From positions 6,254,794-6,318,793 of the forward strand of contig JAQFVV010000072.1 in assembly GCA_028023455.1 (NCBI GenBank): a stretch of DNA of 64,000 nucleotides, read 5' to 3'. The notes below the pieces were generated by a model, which was not told the origin of the DNA, searched no databases, and saw only the letters and a list, made by a program, of their open reading frames with translations. Position 1 is the stretch's first letter; each line of letters starts with the position of its first letter. Below are positions 58,182-64,000 of this stretch, in pieces. The position numbers and the translations under genes are program-made. The DNA comes from Epiperipatus broadwayi. Taxonomy: Eukaryota > Onychophora > Udeonychophora > Euonychophora > Peripatidae.

Positions 58182-58924
58182 ATGGCGACCCAACTCGGGC
58201 TTCGATTTAACAACTACAACCTGAGATGAGTTGTAATGATAAAGAACATTACAATGATGACTCAAAGAAACTCACAGCCGGAAAATAAATTATGATTTTT
58301 TTTGAAAAAAGAAAAAAATTATAAAAAAAAAAACTAATTAAACCCTGATTATTAAAATATGAAAGAAGATATTTTTTTTAATATGACTTCCAGAAAGAAA
58401 AAATATATATATATTTTTTTTATATATGTCTAAAAACATGATCGTGGCTGATGTAGACGTAAGTCACAAGTATTTGACCGGGTAGGCGGTTACTGAAGAG
58501 GGGAATAACATAGCCCCGAGTCCTTATCCGCAGTATATGAACATAAGACCGTCTTTAAATGCTCGTCAGACTATTTCTAGCAGAGATCCCAATAAAGGGG
58601 AAGGCGGATCAAGTTGGACCAAGTTGCCACGAGCCTGTAAGACTAAGAACGATGAGCAACGCTCGTTTGTGCTTATAACTTGGGCTTCTTATCGTTAATA
58701 TTACACTAAAGCGGATAGGACACAGATGAATGTTGAAATATTTTCCATTCCCGCCGTGTTAGACCTAAAAGTGGGCGTTAAAGCCGAACGTCGCTTGTGA
58801 ATGAGTCTACACAATATATCAGCACGCTACTACAGAAAAAAAAATACGAATATGAATTTAAAAACTTAAGAATAAAATTAGTGTAAACCCCTATTTTATT
58901 CTCATCTCCTGGCACTGGTGGTAT
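58182..58924 (+). other. E3 internal region, non-coding
   Basis: Starts with the PBS-like TGGCGACCCAACTCGGGC (58,183-58,200), one base after the LTR. It contains a moderately GC-rich block at about 58,440-58,800 and no long frame. No clear polypurine tract precedes the 3' LTR (CACTGGTGGTAT only). It probably carries packaging signals. The PBS resembles that of E2 (TGGCG...CCAAC). Confidence 0.7.
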
Positions 58925-60302
58925 TGTAACGTTTATTTATATACGTTACAAATATATTGGCATTGGGTAAAAAAAAAACTAAAAGATAAAAGTGGATTTA
59001 AAATTTTGTTGAGTATTTTTTTTTAAAAAAAAAAAAAACGTACAATGAGGGTTGAATTATTCTTCTTATTTTTTTTTATGTGATTAGTAATAACAGTAAT
59101 TGGAGAGAACAAAAGAATTCCAAAAGCAAGTAAAAAAAGATAAGCTGAAAGTAGAAATACTCAAATTAATTAAAGATGGCCGAAAACTTGAAGAAAATAA
59201 AGACTTTATTACATAAAATTTATAAAGACTGGATAAGATTAAAAAGGCATGGTACTAGCATGCGCAGAAGTCCTGAAAACTGGATATAAAAAGGAGGGAT
59301 CCGGTTGAAGGAACGTCTTGTTCGTTTTGTTTCTCTAGTTGGTCTTGGATAACATTAATATATCCAAGATCGCTCTTCGCTGAAGGAACTCGGCATGTCG
59401 CAGTGAACCGGAGCTTCTGAAGACATCGGACCTAATGATGTACACCAGGAAAAGCCTTCGTGACCGACTGGGGAAATGGACCAAAAGATCAAGCAATAAC
59501 CAAAAGGCCGAGCTCATTATAACCAAAAAACTATGCATAGTTATCTACTACTGAATTCATGAAACTTACCGGTAAGAATAATTATCCTGATTGTGACAAA
59601 GTTAACTATTTAAAACTACTCGTAAAAATATACGTATAAAAGAATCCCGATAGTGACTTTAATTTTTCTATATGAGAGACTCTTATTTAACCAAGAACTT
59701 TTTGTTTATTTTAACTGATATTTATATTTTCTGGATATTTCCCACCTGAATTAAATGTGTTCTCTCCAAGGTATTAATTAGCTACTTATCATGAAGTATT
59801 TTAGTTTGTCAAAATTAAAAATATTTCTAATATCAATTCTCATTTGTGCGTTATTAATAATAGTTATTATTTTTTATTATTAAATTTATTTCTAGTGTAA
59901 TAAGATTTAAACGTAAGTTACCTTTGCCAATATGTTTCAATACGCCCAGGACTAATAATCGTAAAAATCATTAATTCTCATTACGGTAGAATTACCACCC
60001 CTTAAAAAAATATATATATAATAAAAATCTTTTTATTTTTTTTTGTTTTTACAACTTGCGAGAGGTGCTGGCGACATATTTCAGCGGATTCTTAGGAATT
60101 CTGGCGCCTATAGTAAATAAAATTAAAAGTTGATTTTGTCAATAGCACAATTCGTAACAATTAATAGGCTGAAGTTGATCAGGAAAAATAGCTGTGTTTT
60201 TAGAATAGAAATACAACTTTCTTCTTTTTTTGACATAGCTTGATCAACTCACGCGCAGTTTATATTAGCGTGTAAAGGCCAAGTAATACGAAAAACGTTA
60301 CA
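58925..60302 (+). repeat. E3 3' LTR
   Basis: Near-identical to the 5' LTR in its first ~996 bases and last ~138 bases. The central block 59,921-60,164 is about 150 bases longer and only loosely similar (CTGGCGCC and AAATTAAAA retained). Confidence 0.88.
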
Positions 60303-60750
60303 ATATATATATAATGTATGATTCAGAATAGAATGTGTTGTAGAAAAAAATAGAGTATATCTAATACAGATTAATAAAAGATCACCCTTTTATACAATGT
60401 TAAAACAGCAATTCTTTTCATACAGTAGTGCCAACAAGTACAAGCTTGTGCATAAAATTTCTATCTAATGTCTACTCATCCAATATCCTCAGATTAGTTT
60501 GTAGGTTTTAACTTGCAGCCATCTTTTACCTTTTTAATTAATTACAAACCTATGAATAGCCAAAATGAAGACACTAATGTTTCAATCTGAATTATTTTTA
60601 CCTCTACAGGCATATGGATCAACCCAGTTCAGTATCTATACATTTTGCTGTCTTTAGTTTTTTAATAACCATAGTTACCCTGATTCTTTGGTCAGGATTG
60701 ATATTAAACCATTAAAAACATCACATGATCACCATTTTCTTATGCTTATA
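60303..60750. other. AT-rich spacer
   Basis: No gene. It ends in sequence shared with the outer ends of the inverted-repeat family (ACATCACATGATCAC at about 60,718). Confidence 0.5.
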
Positions 60751-61056
60751 CACTGTTAAAGCAGTAGCAATTCTCCCTACAGTAGTGTCACCCAGTGCAA
60801 GCCCTGGCAATCAATGGACACTAAAAGGTTTGTACATCAAATCCCAATCTAGTGCCTTAGATCCAAAGATCTATGTTCAGTATTCTCAGATCCAAGGCTC
60901 TACTGATGAAGCTCACAAATTAGAAATTAGTCTGGAGATATTGGATAAGTAGGCACTAGATAGAGATTTTGATGCACAAACCTAGCAGCCAATGATTATT
61001 ATACCTTGGACTGGGTGGCACTACTATATGGAGAGAGTTACTAGTGTTTGAACAGG
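60751..61056 (+). mobile_element. P10: long-armed inverted-repeat element with hammerhead-like core
   Basis: Arms of about 107-110 bases (60,751-60,860 and 60,950-61,056) are diverged reverse complements (for example CAGTAGTGTCACCCAGTGCA against TGGACTGGGTGGCACTACTA). The 90-base centre has CTGATGA (60,903-60,909), GAAA (60,923-60,926), and A-TTA-GTC as a minimal stem III with C at 60,932. A short stem I is formed by CTCTA with TGGAG. Stem II is weak, so activity is doubtful. The short frame across this element is a chance reading. Confidence 0.7.
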
Positions 61057-62179
61057 CTGTGTAAACAAAAAATGGTGACAATGATGTTTTTGGGGCTTAG
61101 TGCATCTAATTTATATGTATTCAAATGTAGAAACAAATCTAGTCTGATTAAGTAAAATGCCATCATCGTGAACTTTCGACCAACATGCATTATTAATTGG
61201 CAGTTGCAAAATTCTCATCCAGAAACAAAATCTGAACTATTTTTATATTTGAATCTCAAACGTTTTATTTGTAAAGAAGTCTACTATTCGTAGTACAAAG
61301 CTCAAAAATAGATTTATATTACAAATTGTTTAGCCATCAATTAAAAATCTTACTTTATTGTGTACAACATGTTAGGAAAATAATTTTTAAAGAATTATCC
61401 AAACAGTACTTGTTTGATATATAATTTAGATGACTTTTATCCATAAATGAAGAATTGTATAATTGGTTCCTTAGCCCAAACTAAAAAAAAAAACTGCAAT
61501 CATATTTGTACAACAAAATAATTAAAATTAGCGATCAAACCATTGCTTAATAATCTTATCTACATCACTAGTCATTCAAATTAAGATATGATCTTTGTTT
61601 CATTAACCATATGATTTCATCATTTTAAAATTCATTTATTATTAATTAGCCACCCAATCGATACTAACCCATAAAATTTAGTTTAAATTTGACAGCACAT
61701 CTTATACTCTAATTAATTCTTCACTACTATATAATTTTCTTTGAATCTGATAATAAATAACATGTATATATGTTTTAAGTCCCTTAATACAACTTAAGTA
61801 TAATATGTAGTAGGCACTGCACACTTAAACTATTATAGATTATGTAACGCATACTTTATCAATAAAGATTATATTAAAAGAATTGATAATGCAATAATCT
61901 ATGACTACAGCCTTTCCTACATTATTTCTTACAAATTTGCCTCATTTCAGAAGGCCAAAAGTTTATAAAACTAGAGATTTTAATATATAAATATGTAGAA
62001 TGAATTTCCTAATGAAAGTGTTGTGACACTACATTTTAAAAAACATACCTAGTTATTTCTGAGTAAACATTCATTTAATGGTGTTTTTTCTTATAAAATG
62101 AATTCATAAAAAATGATCCTCGTCTTTTATGGTTTGTTTCTTTATTGATTATTTGTTACTATAATTCTTGATACTTTCA
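61057..62179. other. AT-rich non-coding region
   Basis: No gene or recognised repeat. Confidence 0.5.
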
Positions 62180-63408
62180 TATATAGGAAAATTAATCACC
62201 TATATATATAATTGTCAAAACTATATATACCAAATGCCTAATGATAAAAATATACTATTTTATTGGATGAGTACAATAGTAATACTAATATTTCAGAAAT
62301 CTAATAAAGAGGAATTACAGATGTCAATTTTCTTGAAAGTTCTATACAAAATCTTTGCCAATAAAATTACAACTCATCTACAGAAAACTTTGGATTCAAA
62401 CTAATCAAAAAAATAAGCTGGATTTAAAAGTTGATTAGGATAGTGGATCACATCCAAGTATTGAGAACAGTTATACCAAGAATCAATGAATATGAGTTAT
62501 GCTTTATAGATTATTAAAAGTCATTTGATTCTGTAAGTATTTCCACAATAGTTAAAACTTTGAATCATCAAGAAATAAATCCAGATTATTATCATATCCT
62601 GAATATTTATTAAATTGCAATAACAATAATTCAATTATGTAATAACACCAAGATTAGCATTGATAAGAATTTATAACAGTGATTCCATATTTTTACTTTT
62701 TATATCAGTTTTACGAAAAATGTTTTTCTGAATTAAAATGGGGGAAAAAATATGGAGATTATTTAAATTATTCAGATTTCGCAAATAATGTTTATATTTT
62801 TGCAAATAATGTTTTAGAACTTCCAGAAAATATTGCAAAAGTTATCAGATGATGGTAAGTAAATACAACTAAAATGCTAAAAAAGATTAAATAATGACTT
62901 TTCTCAGAAGAAAATAAATATTGATAATTATAAGTTAGAAAAACAATGACAAATATCTTTGTTAGATTATTAATATAGATTGAAACATTGGATCAAATTA
63001 AACGGAATTCAACTTTGATGGAATGAAGGAATTTAATATTTAAAGGAAATTTAGCTTTTTGTTTAAAAAAAATGACATTCTTACTTAACAATCTTTCAAT
63101 ACAGACTATTCAACAAAGTAAGAAGAGATGTGTTGGATAATGGGAAGGGATTGAAAGCTAAATATTTTGGTTAGAGAACAAAAAGATACCATTAAAACAA
63201 GAAACAGACCAAAGTTAGTTATTTTGTTATACGAGATGAAGTCTTAAAATTAAATTTCAGATTGTAAAATGCCTAGAAAGAGAGCACATGTAAGATGGAT
63301 AGGTAAACTAAGAAAGTTTATTGGTGTGGAGGTTATGGATTAGAGAAGCATTGAATGTGGAGAGACCATCCTGCAGTGAACTAGAAATGTTTGTGAATGA
63401 TGAAGATA
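62180..63408 (+). mobile_element. RTE-like LINE copy C (5'-truncated, decayed)
   Basis: A readable RT fragment at about 62,200-62,403: WMSTIVILIFQKSNKEEL, FLKVLYKIFANKITTHLQKT, corresponding to the 'NYRPISLLSVLYKIF' stretch of the RT domain. Broken frames with AGFKS follow. The 3' end (GGAGAGACCATCCTGCAGTG, then GAATGATGAAGAT at about 63,396-63,408) matches copies A and B. Confidence 0.78.
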
Positions 63409-63471
63409 TCCACCCTTACTCAATGTTTAATTGGTCAGTCAATTAATGTTGGTAATATTTATTTACAACTT

Positions 63472-63602
63472 TTGATATCACATTAAAATAACCAGCAAAA
63501 TGGCTATCCATCATACTGGCAAGGTAGTTCATTGCCAAGTCATGTTGATATCAAACAATACCTTGGAAAAGCTTTTGTCTAGTTATTTTAATGTGATGTC
63601 AA
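63472..63602. mobile_element. Small MITE-like element, 21-bp inverted ends
   Basis: Ends 63,472-63,492 (TTGATATCACATTAAAATAA...) and 63,582-63,602 are reverse complements at 20 of 21 bases, enclosing a 131-bp non-coding unit. No clear target-site duplication. Confidence 0.7.
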
Positions 63603-64000
63603 TGATGGTAGATAAATAGTACCAGTGATTTCGCTGGGGCTGCTTAATTAAACATTTTGGAAAGTTAAATATTTATTCCACTTTATAAGTGTGCATGTTT
63701 AGACAACATAAGTGTGTAATATTACATAGGTAATTAGATCGGATAAAAAATTCCATAGCATTTTTTAATTTAACAAATTGATCAGTAAATATAAAATGCT
63801 ATTTTAGAAGTGCAAAATAACATCCATATTTTACTGTTCTATTAAGATGGAGTGGAATTACTTTTTAGATAAGACCAATTTTTCATTAAAATATTTTCTT
63901 AAATTGAGTTTATACTCCATATTTTTAAATGTGTTATGGAAAATATTTTTAACCTGTAAAGTAGATGGATATTTCTGCCCTAGCCCTGAAAGTTTCATTC
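63603..64000. other. AT-rich non-coding end of window
   Basis: Nothing recognisable. Confidence 0.5.

Larger units (their letters stand above)
56958..60302 (+). mobile_element. E3: non-coding LTR retrotransposon (non-autonomous)
   Basis: Two LTRs (1224 and 1378 bp) beginning TGTAACGTTTATT and ending AAAACGTTACA enclose 743 bp without any substantial open frame. A primer-binding site follows the left LTR. The insertion lies in a TA run (ATATAT on both sides), so the target-site duplication cannot be measured. The terminal bases and an LTR motif are shared with E2, suggesting it is mobilised by an E2-related element. Alternatively it could be a recombinant between two related copies. Confidence 0.85.

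Noticed and set aside
56958-60302. E3 as two independent solo LTRs
   Set aside because: A PBS-like sequence follows the left LTR, both LTRs have the same orientation, and the outer flanks are the same TA run; one element is simpler.
60725-60952. 75-codon frame
   Set aside because: Lies across the arms of the P10 inverted-repeat element; chance reading.
1-64000. CRISPR arrays, operons, phage or plasmid features
   Set aside because: No regularly spaced repeats, ribosome-binding sites or prokaryotic gene packing; the window is eukaryotic.

Overview
This is AT-rich nuclear DNA from an animal, most likely an invertebrate; I cannot assign the taxon. It holds Ty3/gypsy-type LTR retrotransposons, RTE-like LINE copies, inverted-repeat elements, a tRNA-derived sequence, long runs without coding, and what look like single exons with splice signals. 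There is no operon-like or prokaryotic structure. Most of the readable information is transposon-derived.

Layout. 729-5815 is an old, inactivated Ty3/gypsy element (E1) with both LTRs. 5816-12,700 is AT-rich, with a possible minus-strand host exon at 8556-8689. 12,880-14,271 is the first of three plus-strand RTE-like LINE copies; the others are at 39,690-41,422 and 62,180-63,408. From about 14.6 kb onward a family of inverted-repeat elements recurs (14.6, 21.9, 24.7-25.4, 31.5, 36.4, 39.3, 41.9, 54.6 and 60.8 kb). Their centre carries a hammerhead-ribozyme core (CUGANGA, stem II, GAAA, short stem III, UC cleavage site). The 14.7 kb and 24.87 kb copies look structurally complete; the rest are decayed. 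A 636-base open frame at 28,537-29,172 resembles the C-terminal part of a LINE ORF2. A protein-coding terminal exon of an unrecognised host gene lies at 42,413-43,040.

44,323-52,765 is a young, apparently intact Ty3/gypsy element (E2). It has about 2.17-kb LTRs, a primer-binding site, a polypurine tract and one 1233-codon Gag-Pol frame that is much more GC-rich than its surroundings. The two LTRs are nearly identical, but the 12-base loop of one hairpin is inverted between them. 56,958-60,302 is a non-coding LTR element (E3), probably non-autonomous. Its two LTRs match closely except for one central block that differs strongly, so the element is a mosaic. E2 and E3 share terminal bases and an internal LTR motif, so E3 may depend on E2-like proteins.

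The most unusual content is the hammerhead-bearing palindromic repeat family. It includes a composite at 24,682-25,370 arranged like a Penelope-like element (direct repeat plus inverted truncated copy, flanked by a 12-base duplication). Next are the LTR hairpin-loop inversion in E2 and the mosaic LTRs of E3.
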